The notes beneath the pieces were generated by a model. It searched no databases. It saw only the letters and a program-made list of their open reading frames with translations, and was not told the DNA's origin. From assembly GCA_035293805.1 (NCBI GenBank), contig DATGMD010000032.1:1-64000 (forward strand): 64,000 bases of DNA, given 5' to 3'. This stretch comes from JAJPHF01 sp035293805 (GTDB lineage Bacteria > Chloroflexota > UBA6077 > JAJPHF01). A program made the translations under genes and the position numbers. Every line of letters starts with the position of its first letter. Position 1 is the stretch's first letter. This document shows positions 34,150 to 42,315 of this stretch, one piece after another.

Positions 34150-34605
34150 ATGGCCGACCAGCAGCTCTACTTCGACGACGTGCAGGTAGGCGACGCGATC
34201 CCGCGCACCGAGTACGGCCCGCTGACCATCGCGGACAGCGTGCGCTGGGCGGGCGTGCAGGAGAACTGGGGGCCGCTGCACTGGGACCGCGAGCACGTGC
34301 GGCAGCACAATGGCCTGCGCACCTTCATCGCCAGCGGCGACTACCGCCAGGCGCTGCTGGCGCGCTCGCTCACCGACTGGATCGGGCCGCGGGGGTGGCT
34401 GCGCACGTTCAGCGTGCGCTACACCGCCCCCACCTACGAGGGCGACCTGATGCGCTACGAGGGGCGCGTGGTCGAGAAGTCGGACGACCCGGACGCCCCC
34501 TGGATCGCCTGCGACCTGGAGGGCAGCAACCAGGATGACCAGCGCACGCTCACGGGCCGCTGCACCATCCTGCTGCCCCGGCGCGACCATGCCGCGAGCG
34601 TGTGA
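34150..34605 (+). CDS. MaoC-like dehydratase, C-terminal hot-dog half
   Basis: The 151-residue protein starts at ATG 34150. The motif region reads WAGVQENWGPLHWDREHVRQ: the catalytic His is kept (PLHWD) while the Asp of single-domain MaoC proteins is Asn, as in HTD2/mesaconyl-type dehydratases. The FSVRYTAPTYEGDLMRYEGRV strand is usual for the hot-dog fold. The N-terminal half is at 32301, on the other side of the second CoA-transferase. The split arrangement suggests a heterodimer. Confidence 0.82.
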   Translation: MADQQLYFDDVQVGDAIPRTEYGPLTIADSVRWAGVQENWGPLHWDREHVRQHNGLRTFIASGDYRQALLARSLTDWIGPRGWLRTFSVRYTAPTYEGDLMRYEGRVVEKSDDPDAPWIACDLEGSNQDDQRTLTGRCTILLPRRDHAASV

Positions 34606-34636
34606 GGCAGACGAGCAGCCGCAGAGGAGGCAGAGC

Positions 34637-35728
34637 ATGACAGTGGCTATCTCTCCGAACGGGCGCAGCACGTACGCGGGCGAGGCCCCGCCCACGCGGC
34701 TGCTGGTCGCCACGATTGACGGCATCGCCGCGCTGGAGCGCGACGGCGCCGGCGGCGCGTGGCGGCGCGGCGCGACGGCGCTCGGCGGGCTGCACATCAG
34801 CTCGATCCTGGTGGAGCCCGTGCGCGGCGGCATCTTCGCGGGCGTCCACGGCAGCGGCCTGTACCGCAGCCTGGACGGCGGCACGACGTGGGAGGAGAAG
34901 ACACGGGGGCTCACGGACACGCACGTCTTCACGGTGGCCGCCGTCGAGCGGGACGGCGAGGTCGTGCTCTACGCGGGCACCGAGCCGGTGCACCTCTTCC
35001 GCAGCACCGATTACGGCGACACCTGGGAGGAGCTGCCGGCCCTGCCGCAGATGCGCCAGGACTGCTGGACTTTCCCCGCGCCGCCGCACGCCGCCCACAC
35101 AAAGCACATCACCTTCCATCCCGCGGACCCCGACACGCTGTTCGTGAGCGTGGAGCAAGGGGGGCTGTTCAAGAGCACAGACGGCGGCCAGAGCTGGCTG
35201 GAGCTAGAGTCGTACGCGAAGCCGACCGACCGCGCGTACAAGGACGTGCACCGCTGCCTGCTGCGCCCCTCCGACCCCACGGTGATGTACATCACCGGCG
35301 GCATGGGCTTTTACCGCAGCCCGGACGGCGGGGCAACCTGGGAGCAGCTCACCGACCGCACCTACCGCATCGCGTATCCCGACGCGCTGCTGTTCTCGCC
35401 CGAGGACGACTCGGTGCTGTTCATGGCCGGCTCGGCGGGCTCGCCCGGCCGCTGGCCGCAGACGCACGACGCCGACGCGGCCATCATGCGCAGCCGCGAC
35501 GGCGGCCGCACCTTCGAAGAGCTGACCGACGGCCTGCCCGAGCACCTGCGCGGGAACGTCGAGGCGATGAGCCTGTACCGCTGGCCGGACGGCTTCGCGC
35601 TCTTCGCCGCGACCACCGACGGCGACGTGTTCGCGTCCGAGACCGGCGGCGATACCTGGGCCCAGATCGCCTCCGGCCTGGCCCCCATCTCGAAGGTCGG
35701 CCACTACCGCAACCTGATGGCGGTCTGA
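34637..35728 (+). CDS. BNR/Asp-box beta-propeller (sortilin/YCF48-like), cytoplasmic
   Basis: The 363-residue protein begins at ATG 34637 after GAGGAGG. It carries repeated Asp boxes: LYRSLDGGTTWEE, LFRSTDYGDTWEE, LFKSTDGGQSWLE, FYRSPDGGATWEQ, IMRSRDGGRTFEE and VFASETGGDTWAQ, so a six- or seven-bladed propeller is expected. There is no signal peptide or membrane segment. Homologues include sialidase-like, VPS10 and YCF48 proteins; the function here is unknown. Its stop overlaps the next ATG (TGATG), coupling it to the thiolase-fold gene. A paralogue is at 38437-39588. Confidence 0.85.
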   Translation: MTVAISPNGRSTYAGEAPPTRLLVATIDGIAALERDGAGGAWRRGATALGGLHISSILVEPVRGGIFAGVHGSGLYRSLDGGTTWEEKTRGLTDTHVFTVAAVERDGEVVLYAGTEPVHLFRSTDYGDTWEELPALPQMRQDCWTFPAPPHAAHTKHITFHPADPDTLFVSVEQGGLFKSTDGGQSWLELESYAKPTDRAYKDVHRCLLRPSDPTVMYITGGMGFYRSPDGGATWEQLTDRTYRIAYPDALLFSPEDDSVLFMAGSAGSPGRWPQTHDADAAIMRSRDGGRTFEELTDGLPEHLRGNVEAMSLYRWPDGFALFAATTDGDVFASETGGDTWAQIASGLAPISKVGHYRNLMAV

Positions 35729-36897
35729 TGCTGGCGAAGGACCAGGCCGCGATCGTGGGGATCGGCTGGACCGCGTTCTCGCGGGACTCGGGCGCCTCGG
35801 CGATGACGCTCGCGGCGGAGGCCAGCTTCAAGGCCATCGAGGATGCGGGCCTCGCGCCGCGCGACATTGATGGCGTGACGTCCTGGTTTCATGGGCACGC
35901 GGACGGCGTCCATCCGCGCGAGCTAGGCTTGGCGATGAACCTCGATTGCCCGTTCGAGCTGTACGTGGACTCGGGCGGCCACTGGCTGTGCGGCGCCGTG
36001 CTCGCCGCGGCCTCGCTCGTCGTCTCGGGCGTGTGCAGGCATGTACTGCTCTACGCCGCGCGCAATCGCTACAGCGAGGGGCGCGCCCGGCGTCCCGCCC
36101 GCGACAGTGTCGCCGCCGGGCCCGACCAGTTCCGCCTCCCCTTCGGCGAGCACCTGGCGGCCACGACGTTCGCGCTGCCGGCCACGGCCCACATGGCGCG
36201 CTTCGGCACGACGACGCTCGACTTCGCGCACCTGGCCGTCACCCAGCGCAAGCACGCCACGCTGAACCAGAAGGCGCAGATGCGCAAGCCGATCACGGTC
36301 GAGGACCACCAGACCTCGCGCTGGATCTCGTATCCGTATCGGCTGCTGGACTGCTGCCAGCAGACGGACGGCGGCGTGGCGATCGTGGTCACCTCCGCCG
36401 AGCGCGCTCGCGACCTGCGCCACGCGCCGGTGTACCTCATGGCCGGCGTCGCCGGCGAAGGGGACACGCGCGCGCTGTGGGAGACGAACGGCGTCAATCT
36501 CGCGCCGCGGCTGTACGGGGCCGCGGGCATCACGCCGCGCGACGTGAGCTTCGCCGAGCTGTACGATCCGTTCACCGGCATGTGCCTGCTCCACATGGAG
36601 GACTTCGGCCTGGTGCCGAAGGGCGAGGTGGGCACCTGGGTGACGGCGGGGAAGAACGGGCTCGACGGCGAGACGCCCGTCAACACGCATGGCGGCCTGC
36701 TCAGCGAGGGGCACCTGCTGGGGCTGAACCACGTGGTGGAGGCGGTGCAGCAGCTTCGGCCCGAGGGGGTGCGCGACGACCTCTGCGACGGGCCGCACAC
36801 TTACGACCGCGCGACCTGCCGCCAGGTGCGGGACCCGGAAATCGCCCTGCTCTGCGGCGAGGGCGGCAGCAGCGCCATGCTCCTGCGGCGGGGCTGA
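35728..36897 (+). CDS. Thiolase-fold protein, lipid-transfer/Ltp2-like (no nucleophilic Cys)
   Basis: The 389-residue protein starts at ATG 35728 inside the preceding stop. It has the thiolase pattern: AAIVGIGWTAFSRDSG, ASFKAIEDAGLAPRDIDGV, DSGGHWLCGAVLAAASLVVSG at the place of the active-site loop, AELYDPFTGMCLLHMEDFG and NTHGGLLSEGHLLGLNHVVE. The usual ACASG cysteine is missing. Cys-less homologues paired with a DUF35 protein (Ltp2-ChsH2) are retro-aldolases that shorten CoA esters of steroid side chains. The next gene is DUF35, so an aldolase complex is more likely than a true thiolase (inference). Confidence 0.86.
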   Translation: MLAKDQAAIVGIGWTAFSRDSGASAMTLAAEASFKAIEDAGLAPRDIDGVTSWFHGHADGVHPRELGLAMNLDCPFELYVDSGGHWLCGAVLAAASLVVSGVCRHVLLYAARNRYSEGRARRPARDSVAAGPDQFRLPFGEHLAATTFALPATAHMARFGTTTLDFAHLAVTQRKHATLNQKAQMRKPITVEDHQTSRWISYPYRLLDCCQQTDGGVAIVVTSAERARDLRHAPVYLMAGVAGEGDTRALWETNGVNLAPRLYGAAGITPRDVSFAELYDPFTGMCLLHMEDFGLVPKGEVGTWVTAGKNGLDGETPVNTHGGLLSEGHLLGLNHVVEAVQQLRPEGVRDDLCDGPHTYDRATCRQVRDPEIALLCGEGGSSAMLLRRG

Positions 36898-36902
36898 GGG
36901 TC

Positions 36903-37355
36903 ATGAGTGAGCCGGCAATGCCTGAGGCGACGAACAGGCTCGGGAAGCCCGCGCCCGTCCCGGACCCGGACACGCGACCGTTCTGGGACGCCTGCCGCGA
37001 GCGCGAGCTGCGGGCGCAGCGCTGCACGCGCTGCGGGCGCTTTCGCTGGCCGCCACAGGGCTTCTGCCCGGCCTGCTACGCCTGGGAGCACGACTGGGTG
37101 CGCCTTTCCGGCCGCGGCACGGTGACCGCCTTCTCGGTCGTGCACCACTCGACGGCGCCGGCGTTCAAGGACGAGCTGCCCTACGTGGTGGCGCTCATCG
37201 CTCTCGACGGGACCGGCGACCGCGTGACGATCACGAGCAACGTCGTCGGCTGCCCCTGGGAAGCGGTCGCGGTCGGGATGCCCGTGGAGGTGGTGTTCAC
37301 CGCCATCTCGACGGAGGCGATGCTGCCCCAGTTTCGGCCCGCGGCGCAGGGGTGA
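36903..37355 (+). CDS. DUF35 zinc-ribbon/OB-fold protein
   Basis: The 150-residue protein starts at ATG 36903, five nt after the thiolase stop. It has a rubredoxin-like zinc ribbon (CTRCGRFRWPPQGFCPACY, Cys-x2-Cys ... Cys-x2-Cys) followed by an OB fold (GRGTVTAFSVVHHSTAPAF, LPYVVALIALDGTG, VGMPVEVVF). DUF35 proteins are obligate partners of thiolase-fold acyl-CoA enzymes and aldolases and help bind the CoA substrate. Its adjacency to the Cys-less thiolase supports a two-subunit complex. Confidence 0.92.
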   Translation: MSEPAMPEATNRLGKPAPVPDPDTRPFWDACRERELRAQRCTRCGRFRWPPQGFCPACYAWEHDWVRLSGRGTVTAFSVVHHSTAPAFKDELPYVVALIALDGTGDRVTITSNVVGCPWEAVAVGMPVEVVFTAISTEAMLPQFRPAAQG

Positions 37356-37380
37356 CTTCATCTAAAGCAGGCGGCCTGAG

Positions 37381-37408
37381 TTGTTGTGAAGGTTGGGCTT
37401 CACAACAA
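37381..37408. repeat. Perfect 11-bp hairpin between DUF35 and MBL genes
   Basis: TTGTTGTGAAG (37381-37391) pairs with CTTCACAACAA (37398-37408) around GTTGGG. It shares the GTTGTG/CACAAC core with hairpins at 21600 and 25323. It lies 26 nt after the DUF35 stop and 38 nt before the preferred MBL start. Confidence 0.75.
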
Positions 37409-37446
37409 TCCGTTCCATGCGCTTAGAGCAGGACAGGACTGAGAGC

Positions 37447-38427
37447 ATGCAGGTGACTCGCAGCGTGCGCGCCGTGCAGGTGCCGGACACGAACCCGATG
37501 CACCCGCAGTACACCACGATCTACCTGGTCGGGCGGGGCCAGACGCTCACCATCGATTCCGGCGAGGACGTGGACCGCTACCGCTGGATGCTGCGCGGCT
37601 ATCTGGCCGCCGTCGAGCACGCCGAGATCGGCATTAGCTGCGTCACCCATCACCACGCCGACCACAGCGCGAACCTGCGCTGGCTGCGGGACGAGTTCGG
37701 CGCCGACGTGCGCGTGCTCGAGCAGGGCATCCCTCTCCTGCGCGACCGTCTGCCCGAGAGCGGCGTGCAGGTCATCGCCGACGGCGCGGTGTTCGGGCCG
37801 AGCGACGACGTGCGCCTGCAGGCGATCCACACGCCGGGCCACAGCGCCGACTCGGTCTGCTACTACCTCGAGGAAGAGGGCGTGCTGTTCACCGGCGACA
37901 CGATCCTCGGCGCCAGCTCGACGACGATCAACGACCTCGGCGCCTACCTCACGAGCCTGGCGCAGCTACGCGACCTCCCGAACCTCCGCATCATGTGCCC
38001 CGGCCACGGCCCAGTGATCGAGGATCCCATCGCGTACATCGACGCCTACATTAGCGGCCGCCACGCGCGCGAGCGGCAGATCCTCGACGCCCTGGCCGCG
38101 CAGCCCGAGATGACCACCTGGGAGATCATGGAGCTGATCTACGCGGACCTGAACCTCGTCCCGCGGCTCCAGCGCGCCGCCGACCGCCAGGTCGCGACCC
38201 ACCTGCGCAAGCTGGAGAAGGAGGGCCGCATCAAAGTGTATCCCGGCCGGCCGCGCGAGAAGACCGCCGAGGAGCTGGCGCGCGACGAGGAAGAGGAACA
38301 CGAGCGGCTGGAGGTCATCCGCCGCGCCGACGAGTACCGGGAGCAGGCCCGCCGCCGCGCGCTCTTCCAGCAGGAGAACCCCTGGCAGGAGGAGTGGGAA
38401 GTCCCGCCGCGCTACGCGCTGATCTGA
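37447..38427 (+). CDS. Metallo-beta-lactamase-fold hydrolase, LACTB2-like
   Basis: From ATG 37447 the protein has 326 residues. ATG 37417 is also in frame but has no ribosome binding site and adjoins a hairpin. The zinc motif is THHHADHSANL, with later ligands in IHTPGHSADS, LFTGDTILG and MCPGHGPVI. A C-terminal winged helix (TWEIMELIYADLNLV, VATHLRKLEKEGRI) is characteristic of the LACTB2 group, followed by a charged tail rich in Glu and Arg. Members cleave RNA or thioesters. In this operon a CoA-thioester hydrolase role is possible (inference). Confidence 0.88.
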   Translation: MQVTRSVRAVQVPDTNPMHPQYTTIYLVGRGQTLTIDSGEDVDRYRWMLRGYLAAVEHAEIGISCVTHHHADHSANLRWLRDEFGADVRVLEQGIPLLRDRLPESGVQVIADGAVFGPSDDVRLQAIHTPGHSADSVCYYLEEEGVLFTGDTILGASSTTINDLGAYLTSLAQLRDLPNLRIMCPGHGPVIEDPIAYIDAYISGRHARERQILDALAAQPEMTTWEIMELIYADLNLVPRLQRAADRQVATHLRKLEKEGRIKVYPGRPREKTAEELARDEEEEHERLEVIRRADEYREQARRRALFQQENPWQEEWEVPPRYALI

Positions 38428-38436
38428 GCGCTGCGC

Positions 38437-39588
38437 CTACTCCGCCGCGGCGTAGACGTGCTCCACCGCCGACAGGTCCGCGCGCAGCGTCTGCCAGCTC
38501 GCGCCGCCGTCGCGGGAGGCCAACACGGCGCCGCCACCCCGCGGCATCGGCGATGGCACACCCGACGACTCGCCCAGGCCGGCGAACAGCCCGTTCGGGG
38601 CGCGCGGATCGACGCACAGTGCCCAGATCATCGGCGTCATCTCCTCGGGCAACCCGTGGCCAGCGCCGATCCGCTGCCAGGACTCGCCGCCGTCCGCGCT
38701 GCGGTAGAGCGCGGCCCGCGAGCCGATCTGGCTGCGATCCCAGGCTCCCCGCGCCTGGAGGGACGGCCAGAAGCCGGGCGAGCCCTCAGCCGTGGCGATC
38801 ACGACGACGGGCTCCCCGCCGTTGGCCGGCGGCAGCACCACCATGTCGTGGAAGTAGTCGCGGTCGCAGCCGTGCTGGGCCCGCGTCCACCCCCTGGCGG
38901 GATCGTCCGTCGTGTACAGGCCGCGCGCCGAAGTGACGAGATAGCGGTCGAAGCGGTGCGGCAGGCTCGTGACCACGTGGATGTCCAGGTAGTCGATGCC
39001 CGCGCTCACGTCTTCCCAGGTCTGGCCGCGGTCGGTGCTGCGCGCGACGCCGCCGTGCTCGATCGCCAGGAACAGCAGGTTCGGATCGTCGGGATGGATG
39101 AACGTGTTGAGGACGTGGCCCTGGTGCGGTGGCACCGGGAACCACCAGTCCTGCCGGCGATGGCGGAAGGCCGGCTGGTGGCTGCTTGCCATATCGACGG
39201 GCGCCGTCTCGCCCAGCCGCGCGTGCGTTTCCTCCGGCAAGCGCTGCAGCGAGACTAGCTCCTCCCAGGTGCTGCCCCCGTCCTCGCTCCGATACAGGTG
39301 GACCGGATCGGTCCCGGCGTAGACGACACGGTCGTCCGTGGGGTCGATGTTGACCGAGCGAAAGTCGCCGTCCAGCACCTTGCGCCAGTACGAGCCGGCA
39401 TCGTCCGTGCGGTAGAGTCCGTCGCGCAGCCCGACAAAGACGCGCTCCGGCTGCTCGCGGCAGCCGCCCAGCGCCTGCACGACCACGCCGCCGAACGCTT
39501 CCGCCGCCAGCTCGCAGTGCCCGCCGCGGACCTTCAGCACCTGCAGGCCATCGTACGTCCCGGCATAGACCCGCGCTCCGTCAGCCAT
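38437..39588 (-). CDS. BNR/Asp-box beta-propeller (paralogue)
   Basis: The 383-residue protein starts at ATG 39588 after GGGAGG. Repeats such as LYRTDDAGSYWRK, LYRSEDGGSTWEE, VARSTDRGQTWED, LYRSADGGESWQR and VLASRDGGASWQT give a propeller like the one at 34637. Both share a long insert between blades with FPVPPHQGHVLNTFIHPDDP here and FPAPPHAAHTKHITFHPADP there, so they are true paralogues. No signal peptide is present. It converges with the MBL gene and follows a PPOX remnant. Function unknown. Confidence 0.84.
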   Translation of the reverse strand: MADGARVYAGTYDGLQVLKVRGGHCELAAEAFGGVVVQALGGCREQPERVFVGLRDGLYRTDDAGSYWRKVLDGDFRSVNIDPTDDRVVYAGTDPVHLYRSEDGGSTWEELVSLQRLPEETHARLGETAPVDMASSHQPAFRHRRQDWWFPVPPHQGHVLNTFIHPDDPNLLFLAIEHGGVARSTDRGQTWEDVSAGIDYLDIHVVTSLPHRFDRYLVTSARGLYTTDDPARGWTRAQHGCDRDYFHDMVVLPPANGGEPVVVIATAEGSPGFWPSLQARGAWDRSQIGSRAALYRSADGGESWQRIGAGHGLPEEMTPMIWALCVDPRAPNGLFAGLGESSGVPSPMPRGGGAVLASRDGGASWQTLRADLSAVEHVYAAAE

Positions 39589-39793
39589 GAGCCCTACCTC
39601 CCGTCTCGCCCCTCGTCCCGGCGCGCCAGCGGGCCTCGTCCTCGACGCCCGTCTCGATCACGTGCGTTGGCTTGATCCGCAAGATGACGCGCCTCTCGCC
39701 CGCTCGTAGCGCGTACCGCTCACGCCCCGTGTACTTCTTCGTCAGCCGGTTGACGTGGTCGTTGGCGCCCTGACCGGGGCCGCGCGGAGCGCG
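39581..39793 (-). pseudogene. C-terminal remnant of a PPOX-class (pyridoxamine-oxidase-like) F420/flavin protein
   Basis: On the minus strand, in the same frame as and immediately after the extradiol dioxygenase stop, about 60 codons read ANDHVNRLTKKYTGRERYAL then RAGERRVILRIKPTHV. This is the usual C-terminus of split-barrel PPOX/F420-dependent oxidoreductases. No start codon or N-terminal domain is present. The frame ends in TGA inside the start region of the propeller gene. It is a decayed or truncated copy. Confidence 0.55.
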
Positions 39794-40717
39794 CTACGGC
39801 GCCACGCGGGCGCCGGCCGAGGCCAGGTCGGGCCGGGGCGCGAACGCCTCGCCCCGTGGCACGCGCCGGTGACCCCACACGTCGCCCCGGTCGTAGCTGG
39901 TCACTTCCCACGTCGCGTCGTCGATCTCGCGCGCGCCCCAGCCACACTCCAGCGCGAAGCCCGAGGGCGTCTCCACGTAGAACGACACCATGTGGTCGTT
40001 CGAGTGCTTGCCGAGCGTGATCGTCAGCGGGATGCCCGCGTTCTGGCACAGGTCGAGAGCGATCCCCACGTCGTCCAGGTTCTGCATCTCCAACATCAGG
40101 TGGCGCAGGCGCTTGGTCGTCGGCAGCGCGCCCCGCACCGCGATGCCGATCGAGTGGTGGCGGGGATTGCAGTGGAAGAATGCCACCGGGCCCGAGCCAT
40201 AATCGCTGAGGCGCAGGCCCAGCACGTCCAGGTAGAAGCGCTCCGTCGCGTCGCGGTCGTCCACCATCAGCACGACGTGGCCCACGCCGAGCGGCCCCGC
40301 CTTGAAGCCGTGCATGGGGCGCCCCGGCACGAAGGGCGCGCTGGTCATCACGACCGGGCCGTAGAACAGCTCGAACGGGTGCCCGCTCGGGTCGCGGAAG
40401 CGGATGAGCCGCCGCACCTTGCGCACGGCCCGCTCCGCCTCGCTGCCCTCCGTGACCGCCACGCCCGCGGCCTCCAGACGCGCGACGATCTCGTCCAGCG
40501 CCCGCGGCGTGTTGACCTGCCAGCCAAGGTAAGTCAGGTCGTCCTCGGCGGATGGGTGCAGGATCAGGCGGTGGTAGTAGTCGTCCATGCGCAGGTGCAG
40601 CGTGCCGTCGGCGGCTCGGTCGCTCACTTGCAGCCCCAGGATGCGCGTGGCGAACTCCTCCCAGCGGGCCAGGTCGCTCGCGCCCACGCCCACGTAGCCA
40701 AGCTGCACGATTCCCAT
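39794..40717 (-). CDS. Type I extradiol ring-cleavage dioxygenase (BphC/HsaC-like)
   Basis: The 307-residue protein starts at ATG 40717 with GGGAG seven nt upstream. It has two tandem VOC modules. The iron ligands are in the C-terminal half: GVGHVVLMVDD (His), LRHLMLEMQNLDD (His) and FALECGWG (Glu). The terminal SYDRGDVWGHRR is typical of 2,3-dihydroxybiphenyl or related catechol meta-cleavage enzymes. Family reaction: Fe(II)-dependent cleavage of catechols next to the hydroxyls. It is flanked by two gene remnants on the same strand, and its ATG overlaps the upstream remnant's stop (TGATG). Confidence 0.9.
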   Translation of the reverse strand: MGIVQLGYVGVGASDLARWEEFATRILGLQVSDRAADGTLHLRMDDYYHRLILHPSAEDDLTYLGWQVNTPRALDEIVARLEAAGVAVTEGSEAERAVRKVRRLIRFRDPSGHPFELFYGPVVMTSAPFVPGRPMHGFKAGPLGVGHVVLMVDDRDATERFYLDVLGLRLSDYGSGPVAFFHCNPRHHSIGIAVRGALPTTKRLRHLMLEMQNLDDVGIALDLCQNAGIPLTITLGKHSNDHMVSFYVETPSGFALECGWGAREIDDATWEVTSYDRGDVWGHRRVPRGEAFAPRPDLASAGARVAP

Positions 40718-40875
40718 CACACCGCTCCCTGCAGCGCTGGCCGCATCACATTGCGCGCCAGCACCTCGATCATCTCGCTACGCGAGCCGCCCGCCACGGC
40801 GAACGGGGTCAGCAGGATCGCGTCGACGCCCAGCGTGAAGAGCTGCTGGGCGCGCTCGACGCATTTGTGTGTTGT
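40717..40875 (-). pseudogene. C-terminal remnant of an LLM flavin/F420 oxidoreductase
   Basis: About 50 codons on the minus strand read CVERAQQLFTLGVDAILLTP then FAVAGGSRSEMIEVLARNVM, closely matching the end of the LLM protein at 17642 (VDEIMINPYGVAGAPR). The upstream three-quarters of the gene is absent; the homology stops abruptly near 40870. The frame ends in a TGA overlapping the extradiol dioxygenase start, so it was probably the preceding gene of that operon before a deletion. Confidence 0.6.
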
Positions 40876-40983
40876 GGCACACCACCCACAGCGGTTCGCC
40901 AGTGATGGACCGCTAAGCTGCTGGCCTGGATTCGTGTGTCTGCTTGGCGAAGCTAAACGTGCCCATCGTCCCTGGCCCGGTGC

Positions 40984-42123
40984 TCAGGCCTGGTAAGGCC
41001 CAAGCTGCTGCAGGGCGTAGTCGGCGAACTGCGGATCGACGAGGTGGTCCTCGGGCAGGCTCTGGCCGATCGCGCCCCACTCGACGAGCTGCCGCTGGGC
41101 GTCCAGAATGGACTCCACGTTCAGCCGCCCATCCGGGTGCACCGGTCCCCAGGCCACTTGGTCGATCGCCGCCAGCGGGACGCCGGTGTGCGCGGCCAGG
41201 ATCGGGCCGATCACGTCGCGCTGCTTGCCGGCCATGAAGTCGAGCTGGTCGCGCAGCCCGCGCACGTAGGCCACGCTCCACCGCCGCGCCACGTCGTTCC
41301 GCTCCTTGATGAAGCTCTCCGAGAACATGATCCCCGCGAGCTGAAACCCGGGGTCGTAGTCGCCCGTCGAGAGCCACGGCACGAGCACGCCGCGCTGCTT
41401 GCCGAGGGTGATGAACGGCTCGATCGGCCAGGCGACGTCCACGGCTCGGTTGGCCAGGGCGGCGAGCATGTCCGGGTAGGGGATGGCTTCCCAGTGCACG
41501 TCGTCCAAGGTCAGACCGGCCGAGGCTAGGATCTTGTTCGCCTGGAAGCCGGTGCCACCATCCCGCACGGGGGTGGGCGTGGCGTTGACCCGTCCGCTCA
41601 GGTCGGCGACCGTTTTGATCTCGCCGGCCAGGTCGGGCCGCACGACCACCATGGCGCTCTTGTCGCCGCGCTCCAGATGCCAGATGTCCAGGGTGAACGG
41701 CTGTCGCAGCCCGCGCGCCACGGCGTTGAAGAAGGTGACGGTATTGCTCGTGGCGCCAATGTCGAGCTGGCCCGCGGCGCTCGCCTGGATCATCTCGGTG
41801 CCGCTGGCGAAGACCGTCTCCTGGTCGTCGACGCCCAGCTCCGCGAAGTAGCCGCGTTCGCGGGCGATGACGGCGCCGAAGGAGATGCCGCGCAACGTGC
41901 CGCGGCGCACTACGTCGGGCTGCCGCGCCACCGTGGTCGCGGCGCTCGTCGGCGACGTGCCCGGCGCGGGCGGGGGCGGCGCCGCGGGGGCGGCGGGCGC
42001 GAGGGCCGGAGCGCCGCCGGGCGCGCAGGCGAGCGCTAAGCCCACCGTGCCGCCCGCCGCCAGGCGCACGAACTCCCGGCGCGTCCGCGCCTTGGAAGCA
42101 CCTCCGGGCCTCGACTCGCTCAT
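40984..42123 (-). CDS. NMT1-like ABC substrate-binding protein, Tat-type lipoprotein
   Basis: The 379-residue protein starts at ATG 42123. The leader TRREFVRLAAGGTVGLALACAP has a twin-arginine-like motif plus a lipobox Cys, so export as a folded lipoprotein is likely. After an Ala/Pro linker, RGISFGAVIARERGYFAELG and YALQQLGPYQA mark an NMT1-type SBP related to those at 2058 and 13266. It has its own strong promoter (42239-42266). Downstream (40876-40983) is only the LLM deletion junction. Ligand unknown. Confidence 0.87.
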   Translation of the reverse strand: MSESRPGGASKARTRREFVRLAAGGTVGLALACAPGGAPALAPAAPAAPPPPAPGTSPTSAATTVARQPDVVRRGTLRGISFGAVIARERGYFAELGVDDQETVFASGTEMIQASAAGQLDIGATSNTVTFFNAVARGLRQPFTLDIWHLERGDKSAMVVVRPDLAGEIKTVADLSGRVNATPTPVRDGGTGFQANKILASAGLTLDDVHWEAIPYPDMLAALANRAVDVAWPIEPFITLGKQRGVLVPWLSTGDYDPGFQLAGIMFSESFIKERNDVARRWSVAYVRGLRDQLDFMAGKQRDVIGPILAAHTGVPLAAIDQVAWGPVHPDGRLNVESILDAQRQLVEWGAIGQSLPEDHLVDPQFADYALQQLGPYQA

Positions 42124-42198
42124 CACGGACTCTCCCGAGGCGCGAACGGCTGAGGAGAGGCGCCGCCCAGGGCCGCGCTCCGCGGATTGGCAGCGACT

Positions 42199-42213
42199 TT
42201 GCAGATGGTGCAA
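42199..42213. promoter_or_regulatory. TTGCA-N5-TGCAA inverted repeat downstream of promoter
   Basis: TTGCA (42199-42203) and TGCAA (42209-42213) flank five bases, located about 20-35 nt after the predicted start of the minus-strand transcript. An operator here could block elongation. It shares the TTGCA core with sites at 18875, 20511 and 28635. Confidence 0.35.
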
Positions 42214-42238
42214 CTGCATCCTGTAGGCTGGAAAGGAT

Positions 42239-42266
42239 AGTATAATGCGTAGCCGGCGGGCGTCAA
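42239..42266 (-). promoter_or_regulatory. Strong sigma-70-type promoter for the Tat-type SBP gene
   Basis: On the minus strand TTGACG (42266-42261) and TATACT (42244-42239) are 16 nt apart. The transcript would start near 42232, about 110 nt before ATG 42123. A TATAAT also occurs on the plus strand at 42241-42246 but without a good -35 box. Confidence 0.6.
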
Positions 42267-42315
42267 GCTCGCCTGAGCCCCGGCTAATACCAAGCTGGGT
42301 AGAGTGGCTGGCAAA

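Noticed and set aside
34759..36897. A 712-codon open frame spanning the propeller and thiolase-fold genes
   Set aside because: Only the last 389 codons are protein-like. The first part is the shadow of the propeller gene in another frame, and ATG 35728 overlaps the propeller stop as a normal coupled start.
42241..42246. Plus-strand TATAAT as promoter for the LLM gene
   Set aside because: There is no suitable -35 box. The overlapping minus-strand TTGACG-N16-TATACT is a much better promoter.
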